DNA from: Moniliophthora roreri
Taxonomy: Eukaryota; Basidiomycota; Agaricomycetes; Agaricales; Marasmiaceae
Direction of reading: 5' to 3'
NCBI GenBank assembly: GCA_001466705.2
Contig: LATX02000017.1
Span: 31,457 to 95,456, forward strand
DNA: 64,000 bases
Position numbers and translations under genes: made by a program. This document shows, piece by piece, positions 54,855-64,000 of the stretch (positions within the stretch are counted from its first letter, which is position 1; each line of letters opens with the position of its first letter). The notes under the pieces were generated by a model. The model was not told the DNA's origin. It was given only the letters and a program-made list of their open reading frames with translations, and did no database searches.

Positions 54855-56221
54855 GGTTGATCTGAAAGGTCACTATTTCCATGCTGTTCTTGATTTTGCT
54901 CTGCAGGAGGACCATCCAGCTGAGCCATATCTTTTAACTTTGGCTCTTGGTAAGGCTCCAGTTTTATCCCTTTGCCTCTTTCGTATGTCCCCATAGTTAT
55001 CTGCTTCCGAGCATTGGGACACATTAAGGTGATGTCCATACATCCGTCCTCAAAAGTTTGAGTACCCATCTTAGTTAGGACATCAAACGGCCTTCCCAAT
55101 AGCATTTTGTACGGTGCTCTTTCGATGACATGCAATTGACCATAGATCGTGATGGACCCAATCGTAAGCGGAACATTCCTGGCTAAGCCTTGAGTTCGGT
55201 TAAGACTGCCATTCGCACTCTGCATATGAATATAGGTCGCCAGATCCCATGTAATTCCTCGGCCAACTGCTTCTTCTTTATCAATACAGATGATTTGAGA
55301 ACCCATATCTAAGAGTGCCTCAATCACCTCTGGATGATTGTTTAAATTCAGGAATATGCAGCACAGTGCTTCAGTTGATCTGGCCACTATAATGACTCTT
55401 CCTCTCTCGGTGGAGTCTTGCTCGTTTAAGAACTGTTCCACAACATCTTTTTGTACTATCGCACCAGCAGGCATTCCGTCAACTTCTTGACTAAGTACTT
55501 CAAAATGCTCTTCCCAGCTTTCCCTAGCTAAGTCACTGGTTTCTATTACATGGGTACAGTTTCCCAGATCATCAATTACTTCTTGGCTCAGTGCCAGAAC
55601 TTGAGTTTGAGGTAACAACTCATGAAATGCCTTAATAGGTTTGCATTTTATTTCCTTAAGCTGTAACCTTCTTATCATTGTTCTTTGGAAGGATGGCGAC
55701 AGCTTGGCTAAGACTTCTAAGGGTACTGGAACCTCAGAGGCTAAGTATTTGTCAATAACCGTGTCTTCCAGAGCCTTTGTCTTTTCTAAGGTATCTTCCT
55801 CAGGTATTGAGGTCAAAGCTGTCAACCTTCTGATGTCCTTTATGGACCTTTCCGAAGTTTTCCCACCCTGCTTTTGTTTGTCTAAATGTGCTGTCCCCTT
55901 TTCTATTGCTTGATTTTTGGGTATTGGAGGCCTGTCTATGGGCTTCACTTCATCAAACAGATGGGTATCTTGGGGTAGCACTTTATTTGGTGTAGTATTC
56001 TCTTCGCTATGTGTTTCTTTCGCCTTATCTTCGGCCTTTTCTTCATTTCTGGGTTTTTCTTTCTTTAATTGTGCATTTGTTTTTAATAGACTTTCTAGGT
56101 CCCGATATAAGGATTTATCAAAACCTCTAGGAGTTGAAATAGAAATTTCTAATGATTTGCCTTTACCCTCAGGGGATTTTGTTTTAGTAGCTTTGGCATT
56201 GTGTGCTACTGTCCCCATCAC
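54824..56221 (-). CDS. alpha1 pro-pol first frame: N-terminal domain and protease
   Basis: 465 uninterrupted codons from ATG 56221 to TGA 54824. The N-terminal 90 residues are Lys/Ser-rich. A conserved domain follows (TIRRLQLKEIKCKPIKAF, LALSQEVIDDLGNCTHVIE) and then an aspartic protease: LLDMGSQIICID near residue 305, where a D-S/T-G motif is expected but Met replaces Ser/Thr, and MLLGRPFDVL near residue 370. The ATG is 9 bases past the gag stop in another frame, so translation by reinitiation is likely. It has no stop, unlike the beta copies. The Met at the active site may mean the enzyme is inactive. Confidence 0.83.
   Translation of the reverse strand: MMGTVAHNAKATKTKSPEGKGKSLEISISTPRGFDKSLYRDLESLLKTNAQLKKEKPRNEEKAEDKAKETHSEENTTPNKVLPQDTHLFDEVKPIDRPPIPKNQAIEKGTAHLDKQKQGGKTSERSIKDIRRLTALTSIPEEDTLEKTKALEDTVIDKYLASEVPVPLEVLAKLSPSFQRTMIRRLQLKEIKCKPIKAFHELLPQTQVLALSQEVIDDLGNCTHVIETSDLARESWEEHFEVLSQEVDGMPAGAIVQKDVVEQFLNEQDSTERGRVIIVARSTEALCCIFLNLNNHPEVIEALLDMGSQIICIDKEEAVGRGITWDLATYIHMQSANGSLNRTQGLARNVPLTIGSITIYGQLHVIERAPYKMLLGRPFDVLTKMGTQTFEDGCMDITLMCPNARKQITMGTYERGKGIKLEPYQEPKLKDMAQLDGPPAEQNQEQHGNSDLSDQPNFQATSRNC
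54848..54854 (-). promoter_or_regulatory. -1 ribosomal frameshift heptamer at the protease/RT junction
   Basis: Minus strand A AAT TTT in the protease frame fits X XXY YYZ exactly. The zero frame stops 24 bases on (NC*). The -1 frame is the RT frame. A pseudoknot was not examined. Confidence 0.65.
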
Positions 56222-56229
56222 TGGGCTTC

Positions 56230-58200
56230 TCAGTTTTTTGTAACATCGGTCTGAGCTGCATTTAGCTGCATCTGTTGTAACATTGCTGCCGCTAGTTGTT
56301 GAAGAGTGTTCTCCTCAAAGACAGGAGCTGTCGTTGTTGCAGCATGAAATACATTAGGCGGCTCATCTTCCTCTTCTATTCCACTAAAGAAGTAAGAGTC
56401 TGAAGACATTACCCATCCTTTAGTCTTTGCATATTCGGTAACCTTGTCTTTCCAGAACTCAGTCCCTTCATGCTTTGGTAGTCGCTTTCCATCTTTTAAG
56501 ATATAGTGATTGGCCGATTCGTTCCAAACCAGCCACCCATCATTAACCATTTGTTTGTGCAATGGACATTCTCTTACCATGTGGCCTTGTTCGCCACACC
56601 AGTAACAAATTTGTCCAGCACTTGTGGACTGTACAGCCCTTCCTATCATAGGCTGTCCATGTTTTCCTTGGACATCCTGGTTCATAGTGAACATTAGTGT
56701 CCCTTGGCTAAGAGGTTTCTGGGTTGCCAGAGCATCTAGCAAGCTTGACATTTGCCTTTTTAAGTTCTCAATTTCTTGAGTCTGGGCTCGTATAGTACAT
56801 TGGTGTGCATCTACAGTCGCTGCCACACCCAAATTATACATATCGCTATCCTGTTCCTCCTTTTTAGGAAACAATGATGGTACTGTCTCTTCTTGTTTTA
56901 TGACCGGTGTTGTCGCAGCCTGGCTAGGAGCTTGTCCTTGTGCTGCCTTGACCTGCGCATTTGTCAAAGGAATAGGAACCCCCATAGAAAAGGCCATACC
57001 TGGTATAATGGGTTGCATTTCCTCAGGAACTGCCGACTGATGTGAATTCAGGAAATAAATGTTCCCTGAATTGGTTGACATTACTATCTCAGCCTGTTCG
57101 ATGACATCGTTTAGTTGCCAAGGATCTTGTCGTCTTCTAGGGTCTTCTTTTCCTTTATCTAGTTTATTGAGTGTAAACAGCTCCATCCACTGTTGAACAC
57201 ATGTTTTGAATGTTGTTTCAAAGGCGCTCAGGTATGTTTGTACTGCTGCATGGTTTGAAAGGAGAGCTGGAGGTTTGAGAAGCTTTCTGACTTCAAGCAA
57301 GAACGCTCAATTGTACTTCTTTAGTTTTTCCAGTCCACCAAACCCAATGTATTGACTGTGCAACACTATCTGGTACAATTTATCTGTCGATCCATTGTCC
57401 ATATCTGCCGAATCAGGGAATTCCTTAAATAAGAGCTTTTTAAAGTCTTCCCAGGAGTTGCCTTTGGCTTCACTACTCCCTTGCAATTCTGTACGCAGCT
57501 TATAGGACATCTTCCGCATTGTGGAATAGATCTTTGAGGCACTCTCTATCAATCCAACTATCTTAAATTGGATTTCAAGATCATCTAGCCATGCTTGTAA
57601 GGTATCTGGTTCATCTTCGTCAAATGACTTTATGGTATGCAGAATTCTTCTAACATTTCCTTCTGCCAACTTATCTAACTGATCTTGCGGTAGGTCATTC
57701 CATCAGAGACGTTGCACATTTCCTGCAGTCGGCATTTTGTTGTTATTTGGTGGTTGTTTGGTTTCTATTTCTTCTTCCAATATTCGAAGTAGATTAAACT
57801 CTTCAACTAAGACCTCTACTCTAGATAATTGAGTGTTTTGGTCCATAATTAAGGTAGCAACGGTAACAACATTTCTACCAGGTGTGGAGGGGGCAGTACT
57901 TCTTCTAGGAGTTGCTGTCGAAGTACTGGCTTGAGAATCAATATGAACAAGTCTGCTTCTATTGAATTCAACTGGATCTGTTAATGAAACAGCTCCTGTT
58001 GCAGTTGCTGATCTAGTTGCTCTGGCTGGAGCTGTTGGATTTGATCTAGCAGTCTTTTTCTTTGATCCTTTCTGCTTTTTAGACCTTGATGAATTTTCTG
58101 CTACCAGAGTAGGTGGAAATGCACCAGGAATCTGTGTTTCGGGTTCAGACACTGTTGACAATTCTGAATCCCTAACTCTTTTGCTAATTATGGATAACTA
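56230..58200 (-). pseudogene. alpha1 Gag
   Basis: One frame of about 645 codons with two TGA stops (57703-57705 and 57307-57309). At the second, the beta elements have Arg (YHRAF against YN*AF), so CGA-to-TGA. Start unclear: no in-frame ATG precedes SEPETQIPG. Domains: basic Ser/Lys-rich N-terminus (SKKQKGSKKKTARS), helical Gag core (LQAWLDDLEIQFK, SWEDFKKLLFKEFPDSAD), linker with coiled-coil potential (TIRAQTQEIENLKRQMSSLL), zinc knuckle CYWCGEQGHMVRECP (intact CX2CX4HX4C, about 56570-56620) and the tail shared with beta1. Confidence 0.87.
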
Positions 58201-58364
58201 GCAGTCAAGATAGAGTCTTGCTGATGATTACTCTATCCTTTTTATGACAGGTTCAAGTTCAAACTTGTCAAAATTATCTGGATGTGTTTTCTAAGAAGTA
58301 AATACTCCTCAAAAAGATTGTTTCTCGATAGCTTAGAGCTTAAATTGGTATTCTAGATCCACCC

Positions 58365-58380
58365 CTTGTGGTCGGCTCCA
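58365..58380 (-). other. primer binding site of alpha1 (left contig version)
   Basis: Minus strand TGGAGCCGACCACAAG, two bases after the LTR end. Confidence 0.65.
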
Positions 58381-58382
58381 GA

Positions 58383-58796
58383 TAATTTGTCTAAGATAAG
58401 ACTAGTGGAAAACTACCCAAAAAGATAACCTCCAAAAGTCTAACTCCATTTGTTGTGCAAGTGTGGATCGACGTGATCAGAGTTACTGCACTTAGAATGC
58501 TAACAAAACTCTTAGCTAGGTTGATTCTCTCTTATGGAAGTGTTCTACTTCAAAGTGTTCACCCCCAGAGAAGTATATATGGGTTTTAAAAGGTTTTATA
58601 TCCAAACACACAAACACACACACACAAGAACACAGTGCACAAAGCACAAAACACAAGAGCTACAGTCCCGTACAAAGACTCAGTAGCTGATATAGTCTGA
58701 CCTGTTGGAGTTCAAGACTTCTTCAAGATAACTACAGCACACAGTGTACTGGAAAAGGTCCTAGACCAATTTCTACAAAGAGTTCAGCGCAGGCAC
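58383..58796 (-). repeat. LTR-alpha fragment (left contig version of the 5' LTR)
   Basis: The first 414 bases on the plus strand of an LTR-alpha. At 58797 a new LTR-alpha terminus (TAATTTGTCTGTG) begins, so two LTR ends lie head to tail, either from an insertion into the LTR or a misassembly. Confidence 0.75.
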
Positions 58797-58852
58797 TAAT
58801 TTGTCTGTGATAAGACTAGTGGAAAACTACCCAAAAAGATAACCTCCAAAAG
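58797..58852 (-). repeat. second LTR-alpha terminus, cut by N
   Basis: 56 bases matching the start of the LTR at 59224, including its CTGTG variant, then N at 58853. Confidence 0.75.
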
Positions 58853-58853
58853 N
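58853..58853. other. assembly seam (single N)
   Basis: Right of the N, 58854-59223 repeats 58012-58382 with several percent differences, so it may be an allelic or paralogous contig. Confidence 0.85.
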
Positions 58854-59202
58854 CTAGTTGCTCTGGCTGGAGCTGTCAGACTCGATCTAGCAGTCTTTTT
58901 CTTTGATCCTTTCTGCTTTTTTGACCTTGATGAATTTTCTGCTACCGGAGTAGGTGGAAATGCACCAGGAATCTGTGTTTCAGGTTCAGACACTGTTGAC
59001 AATTCTGAATCCCTAATTCTTTTGCTAATTATAGATAACTAGCAGTCAAGATAGAGTCTTACTGACGATTCCTCTATCCTTTTTATGACAGGTTCAAGTT
59101 CAAACTTGTCAGAATTATCTGGATGTGTTTTTCTAAGAAGTAAATACTCCTCAAAAGATTGTTTCTCGATAGCTTAGAGCTTAAGTTGGTATTCTAGATC
59201 CA
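58854..59202 (-). pseudogene. Gag 5' end, second version
   Basis: A second, slightly different Gag N-terminus (SEPETQIPGAFPPTPVAENS). The upstream leader is included. It stops at the N after ARAT. Confidence 0.75.
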
Positions 59203-59205
59203 CCC

Positions 59206-59221
59206 CTCGCAGTGGGCTCCA
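59206..59221 (-). other. primer binding site (second version)
   Basis: Minus strand TGGAGCCCACTGCGAG, two bases after the LTR. Confidence 0.65.
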
Positions 59222-59223
59222 GA

Positions 59224-60683
59224 TAATTTGTCTGTGATAAGACTAGTGGAAAACTACCCTAAAGGATAACCTCCAAAAGTCTAACTCAGTTTGTTGTGCA
59301 AGTGTGGATTGATGTGATCAGAGTTACTGCACTTAGAATGCTAACAAAACTCTTAGCTAGGTTGATTCTCTCTTATGGAAGTGTTCTACTTCAAAGTGTT
59401 CACCCCCAGAGAAGTATATATGGGTTTTAAAAGGTTTTATATCCAAACACACAAACACACACACACAAGAACACAGTGCACAAAGCACAAAACACAAGAG
59501 CTACAGTCCCGTACAAAGACTCAGTAGCTGATATAGTCTGACCTGTTGGAGTTCAAGACTTCTTCAAGATAACTACAGCACACAGTGTACTGGAAAAGGT
59601 CCTAGACCAATTTCTACAAAGAGTTCAGCACAGGCACACCCTTTGCTAAGACTCTAAGTGTGTCACAACCTGATACACACACAGGCCACACTCCAAGTGC
59701 CCAAGGCTCCTTCTTGGTGTAAAGTTTCTCTTAGAANAGAAAATTATAAATAATGTCCGATAATTCAGGAAATGACAAATGAGTGACTGAGATACTAAAA
59801 GAGGGATTATTCGGATGTCACAGAGTCTGGCCACTAGGGTATCTGACCATATCCACATGGGTATCTACGTCTCCAGGCATTCTAGACTCTATAATTTGTA
59901 TTTTCTCTTTTCTAAGTCAGGTATCTATGAGCAGATGGCTGTATCCAGGCCTAGATGCCAAAGTTTCCAAGGTCGGAACATGCTGTTATCTTCCCTATCT
60001 CCTTTGACAATGCACACTTGGTCTTATTTTGAATTTCTTGCATGTTAGATATTCTTCATATGTCTCGTAGTATCTGTCTATAGGTAGTGAAGGTCCCTCG
60101 GAAGTGATTTCTGTCTTTCTGAGCAGTCTTTGTACCTAGTTTGCTTATCACATATTGTTTAGCCACTGGTGAATTCTTTATTTAAGAGATCACCTGCTTT
60201 GACTCTGATCTGTATATTGACTTCGGAGGAGGATCGTTCTATGATCATTCCTGTTCTAAGCTGTTTTTCTGTTTTGATGTCTCCTCTAAGTACCTCTGTA
60301 CAGTTTGACTGCAGCTTGCACTTTGTAGATGTCATAGAAAAGTAAAGTAGAAGTTAAAATGCTATTGATAGCACTTTGAGAGCTTGGTTAACTAGCCAAT
60401 GTGTTCATTGGGCCATAGTTAGATTCTCTACAGGTTTTGGGAGTAATCTGCTTTGGATCTGATACATAGATAGGTCAGAAAGTACAGCTTAGACACCTCT
60501 GTATAGTGTATCATATAGCTCTTCGTACTTTCCCAGGTACCACAGCTTCTCTAAAGCAATGACTAGCAGACTGGGCTCACTCTAGTCCTTATTACCCATT
60601 ATCTCGTGTCATATTAAAGTGTTCCAATTCAGAAATAGTGTAAAAATGAATAAAAGTGGGTCTTTTCTAGGTTCGACATATTA
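59224..60683 (-). repeat. LTR-alpha, 5' LTR of alpha1 (with gap N at 59737)
   Basis: 1460 bases present. About 250 bases around the TATA box are missing at the N compared with 43193-44899. The outer end (GTTCGACATATTA) abuts LTR-beta sequence. Confidence 0.85.
59737..59737. other. assembly seam (single N)
   Basis: Sequence corresponding to about 43708-43956 of the sister LTR is missing here. Confidence 0.8.
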
Positions 60684-61713
60684 CTGAAGTGGTTGAAAAA
60701 TACTGATTGCCAGTAGCTCTTCTACCTGAACAACAACGTCATACACTCTGGTAATCAGTGGGCAGTATCTCTCCTGCTTTCCACCTACAAAACATGTCCC
60801 CTTATATACTCTACAACATAAATAATCTAATATATCTGTCATACATACAAATAAAACTGAGTTGGGTGCTAAATATTATATAAACTAAGCTGTGTTTGGT
60901 AATTTCTCTGTCACAGTGTCCAATTGTAGTCAGGCTTCGTAGCCATAATCTCTTTTATTCTTTTTCTATGACGATTGTGCAGTCTCCTGACACTAATTGT
61001 TTGCAATTTCCTTGATCAAATGGCTCTCCTTCTGACTCCATTTGAAAATATTATCCTTCCATGCCACTCCACATGGTTCCTTCCTTCTCTGTCTATTGTC
61101 ATCTGCTCTGTGGACACGTAATATGCTTCCATTTCTCCTCTAAAGTGTACGCGTAAGCTTAGCCATGCTATCTTCTTGTCATACAGCTTTGTCTTCCGCT
61201 TTCCATAAGACAGGCACCTTTCCAGTAACCAATCGTCTATTTCATTTGTCTAATTTGATATTGGTATCTCGAGTATCCCCCACTGATAATTTGTCATTCT
61301 CTGTTTCATATCCGTTTCTCGGTAATATTCTTGTTGATGTATCATCGAAGGCTTTTATTCTTCTTTCAAGTCAGGTGTGGTTTGAAAATATTGTTTAAAA
61401 TTGAAAATATTCCCTTTGGTAAGCTTTCAATAGAGAGGTGTGATGTTGTGTAGTTCCCTACAGGTTTCAGGATGCTCCTCTGTGTTCAGATTCACTGTTT
61501 ATTTTCATACTAGCAGTGGTCGGGTACCCTTGTATGGCCTACCATCAACTATTACTCTGCTAATATTTTGTATCCTTCTCTACTACTCGCTTTGACTAGC
61601 TGCTCAGGGCTCACACTAGTCCTCAATTCCCTTGTTTATGTCATTTCCAACCATAAAAGTGCAAAATATTCTCTATTTGCATGCGAAATAAAAGGTAAAA
61701 GTTATGCATATCA
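60684..61713 (-). repeat. LTR-beta, 3' LTR of beta3, interrupted by alpha1
   Basis: On the minus strand it starts TGATATGCATAAC right after the polypurine tract and contains the TATA box (60808-60801) and the block shared with 25852-26143. It breaks at 60683, and its continuation is at 43192 and below. Confidence 0.85.
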
Positions 61714-61750
61714 TCTCCCCCCAACTAAAGAACAGGATTGTCCCCAATCC
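61714..61750 (-). other. 3' polypurine tract of beta3 with adjacent hairpin
   Basis: Minus strand GGATTGGGGACAATCC, a short linker, then TTTAGTTGGGGGGAGA, then the LTR. The same 16-base hairpin as in alpha1, although the LTRs differ. Confidence 0.85.
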
Positions 61751-62157
61751 ATTAATATTATGGGTGAAACACGGGACTCTCTTAATACCGCATCTCCTGA
61801 TATGAGATAGCCACCCTCTTGTAGGCCTTTTCAAGTTCTTTCCAATGATACTAAAATCTCTCTCTGGGATTTCTTTATCTGACCTTTATTTCTTCTGCAT
61901 CAATTTCTCTTGCCTTTTCCATAACATCAGATGATCTTCGTAGCCATGCATTCGAAGTCTGCTTCCGATACTCAGTGTTAGGTCATTCTTCTGTTACCAT
62001 CAGGCTTCTTGTAGCCAAATTCGGTAAGGTCATTTTCTCCTATATTCTTCTTATTCTATTCACTTAAATATTTTAGATCAATCTTCGACAAATATTTAAG
62101 TAGAGTCCATTTTGAACCTGTACTATTCTTTTCTTTTCTCCCTTTCCCTTCTTCCAA
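61751..62157 (+). promoter_or_regulatory. upstream region of beta3 geneA
   Basis: About 400 bases without a coding frame. ATATTTAAG near 62091-62099 could act as TATA box; a CT-rich tract (62125-62155) leads to the ATG. Confidence 0.5.
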
Positions 62158-64000
62158 CATGACTCGCAAGGTTAAAAGCAAGTCCACTGCCGCTCCCATT
62201 GCCTCTTCCTCAAAGTCAAAGGATGTCTCTCTCCCTCAACTCTCCTTCATCAACGCCGCCACTCTTAGCATCCTCCACCTTCATTGCACGATGCTATTCG
62301 ATACTTGTCATAACATCTGGAGACACCTTGAAGGGCGGTCTTCTCTCTTTACTGACGCATCTGCTTTGGCGAATTATGCCTTCCCAGCTATGAAAATCCC
62401 TCTAGTATGTCCTCTTTATGTTTTCTGTTCATGATTCCCTTCTCTAATTATTATTCTCTAAGGTCCCGCTCGACAAGTACTGTGGAAAAGTCTGGTTCCC
62501 CCATACTTTCATGTGTCTGCTCCTGCTGGCCCTTCAACTTCTGAAATGCCTTGAATCTCGTTTTTCCATTTCTATCCCCAACAACCTCTACAGTGCTTTC
62601 CCCTCCAAATCTTGGTTTCACTTCTGGAAGCATACTTTGGGGCTTAAGGTATGTTCTCTTTTCCAATCGTTCTTCTTCTCTTATTAATATTATTATCCTC
62701 CAGCCACTTGATCCTTCAGAAAACTTCCCTTCAAATGAGGAGATATTGGCCAAATATGATCCTGACTGAAATGTTCCTGACATCGACGATGACATTGAAA
62801 TCTCAGACCACGAAGACTCCGACAGCAGCAATGAAGATGGCTCTGGTGACAAAGACATTGTCAAAGTGAAGCCCTCCAAATGTCCTGTTCATTCTATTAA
62901 GCCTCCCGCTCATGCTACTCCTATCGTCGAAGTGGTACATGTACTCATTCTAATAATATTCTCTTTCTATTTCTCATATCCTTTCTCATAGCCGGCCCGC
63001 TCTAGTAAAACTAAGCAGAAGGTGAGTTCCCTCCTCTATGGGACCCTCTTTAAAATTAATATTTACCCCTCCATAGTCTCAACCAGCCACATCTTCGTCT
63101 ACTCAAGTCACTATTAAGACTGAACCATTCTCTTCGAAGTGTAAGGTTCATGACACCTCGCCGCCTCAGGTTCATTTTTGTCTATATCTTTTTAAATATC
63201 TTTCTTATTATCCTTTACTGTAGCCTTCTGCCAGAAAACATGCTCGTACTGTTACCAAGGCTGCAGACAAGGTATGTTCCTCTTTAATATTATACCTTTC
63301 TCTGTTCTCAATAGTTCATCTGTTTAGAGTTCTGACCCTAAAGGCAAGAGACATGCCATCGACCCTCCTCCTGACAAAGGCGAGAAGGACATAAGTCTCC
63401 TTCTTCTTACAACATTCATCATTCTTCATTAATATTCTGTTTCTAGAGTGCTGAGGATATGGATATTAATGAGCTGGACCCTTTGCAACCATCTGCTGCT
63501 AAGTCCATCCAAGACCTAAATCTGGAAGACATCATCGGTGGAGTGGGCCAAGGCTGTCCTGCCAAGAAAAATGCTTTGAATGTCCTCCAGCTTCTCCAAG
63601 CTCTTGGCTGAACTAAGGCCGTGGAGGTACTCTGATGTAAGTTTCATTTACCCACTATCTATCCCTATTGTTCTCTCATTCTTTATTCTTTAGCTCACTC
63701 TGGACTGCTAAATCTTGGCCTTAGTGACACCTTCTGGCCTATACACAAGATCGTGTCCACTCTGACCACTCATCCTGGGGTAATATTCTTGTTTCTTCAT
63801 CTCATCTTTAATATCTTTCTAAATATTCTTCTTTCTATAGGCCGATGCTGATATCAACAATGAACTTTCGTGCACTCAATGCGACTCAGCCAATGCTCGT
63901 TGTGAAACTGGCTCAGGAACATCCACCCGCTGTCAATGATGCACTCGTCTTCAATTATGATGCTTGTTCAGGATGTACTTCTTTGATGCCTTTACCGTGA
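62158..64000 (+). pseudogene. geneA of beta3 (spliced; runs off the window)
   Basis: ATG at 62158 (MTRKVKSKSTAAPIASSSKS). Exons: 62158-62404, 62463-62648, 62704-62934, 62992-63021, 63077-63169, 63224-63271, 63328-63390, 63447 to about 63635, a short exon from about 63695 to 63780, and the cysteine exon from 63841. N-terminal helical domain, then an acidic segment (DIDDDIEISDHEDSDSSNED), then Ser/Lys linkers. The cysteine cluster is CTQCDSANARC ... TRCQ, a TGA, then CTRLQL. Nonsense codons include TGA at 62767-62769, and the donor at 63391 reads ATAAGT where beta2 has GTAAGT. It is the only beta copy with the N-terminus. The pol of beta3 should lie beyond base 64000. Confidence 0.75.

Larger units (their letters stand above)
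43193..60683 (-). mobile_element. giant Ty3/gypsy element alpha1 with antisense gene cassette and tRNA-like array
   Basis: Minus-strand element of about 16.6 kb (17.5 kb here, including a duplicated block at its 5' end). Order in its own direction: 5' LTR-alpha (60683-59224), primer site, gag, pro, RT, RNase H, integrase, three tRNA-like units, geneB and geneA on the opposite strand, hairpin, polypurine tract, 3' LTR-alpha (44899-43193). Both outer flanks are LTR-beta and join into a continuous LTR-beta, so it inserted in the 3' LTR of beta3. Gag, pro and RT-integrase frames run full length with only nonsense codons explained mostly by single transitions. It is therefore the youngest large element here. 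Confidence 0.85.

Noticed and set aside
55917..56243. 108-codon plus-strand frame rich in Phe/Ser/Leu
   Set aside because: Lies antisense to the intact alpha1 pro-pol frame and has no homologue among the other copies.
1..64000. CRISPR array, bacterial operons, rRNA genes
   Set aside because: No regularly spaced short repeats with unique spacers, no Shine-Dalgarno-led gene strings and no rRNA-like sequence were seen; introns and LTR elements show a eukaryotic source.

Overview
The window looks like a repeat-dense chromosome segment of a filamentous fungus, most likely a basidiomycete of the Agaricomycetes. The signs are short GT-AG introns (about 48-65 nt), CT-rich promoters with TATA boxes, a chromodomain Ty3/gypsy element, and large gypsy-type polyproteins of a kind I associate with mushroom genomes. 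The placement is an inference. I see no ordinary host gene, rRNA, CRISPR or bacterial-style operon. Nearly every base belongs to LTR retrotransposons that are nested, recombined and decayed by C-to-T / G-to-A type changes.

Four LTR families can be separated. LTR-alpha (about 1.7 kb, TAAT...ATTA ends) bounds a giant minus-strand element, alpha1 (43193-60683). LTR-beta (about 1.7 kb) bounds plus-strand elements beta1 (5254-26789) and beta2 (25852-40302), which appear to share one LTR, and a minus-strand element beta3 whose 3' end occupies 60684-64000. LTR-gamma (456 bp) bounds a complete but internally deleted chromodomain element (7774-12861, minus strand) inserted in the beta1 gag with a perfect 5-bp target duplication. 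LTR-delta (about 0.37 kb) starts two 3'-truncated gypsy elements (28568-33093 and 40303-41444). alpha1 sits inside the 3' LTR of beta3. A solo LTR-alpha sits inside the beta1 protease.

The alpha and beta elements share an unusual plan: LTR, a primer site beginning TGGAGCC, gag, a separate pro-pol frame starting 9-11 nt after the gag stop, a -1 frame change between protease and reverse transcriptase, RT, RNase H and integrase. Then comes a cassette of up to 6 kb on the opposite strand, followed by the polypurine tract and 3' LTR. The cassette holds two intron-containing genes (here 'geneA' and 'geneB') with their own TATA boxes. It recurs in alpha1, beta1 and beta2, with geneA also in beta3, and is diverged between the two lineages, so it is an old passenger. 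geneA encodes a double CX2CX6C cysteine cluster. A hairpin plus polypurine core lies at the 3' end of the elements and is repeated between geneA and geneB. In alpha1, three tRNA-like units with A-box, B-box and T5 tract, spaced about 208 bp, lie between pol and geneB.

The assembly itself needs care. Six single N bases (2315, 5253, 29661, 41975, 58853, 59737) mark contig joins. Across most of them long blocks repeat nearly or exactly, so several 'second copies' are probably unmerged overlaps. One 51-base block (41333-41383) is the base-by-base complement, without reversal, of its sister copy at 43043-43093, which points to a data error.
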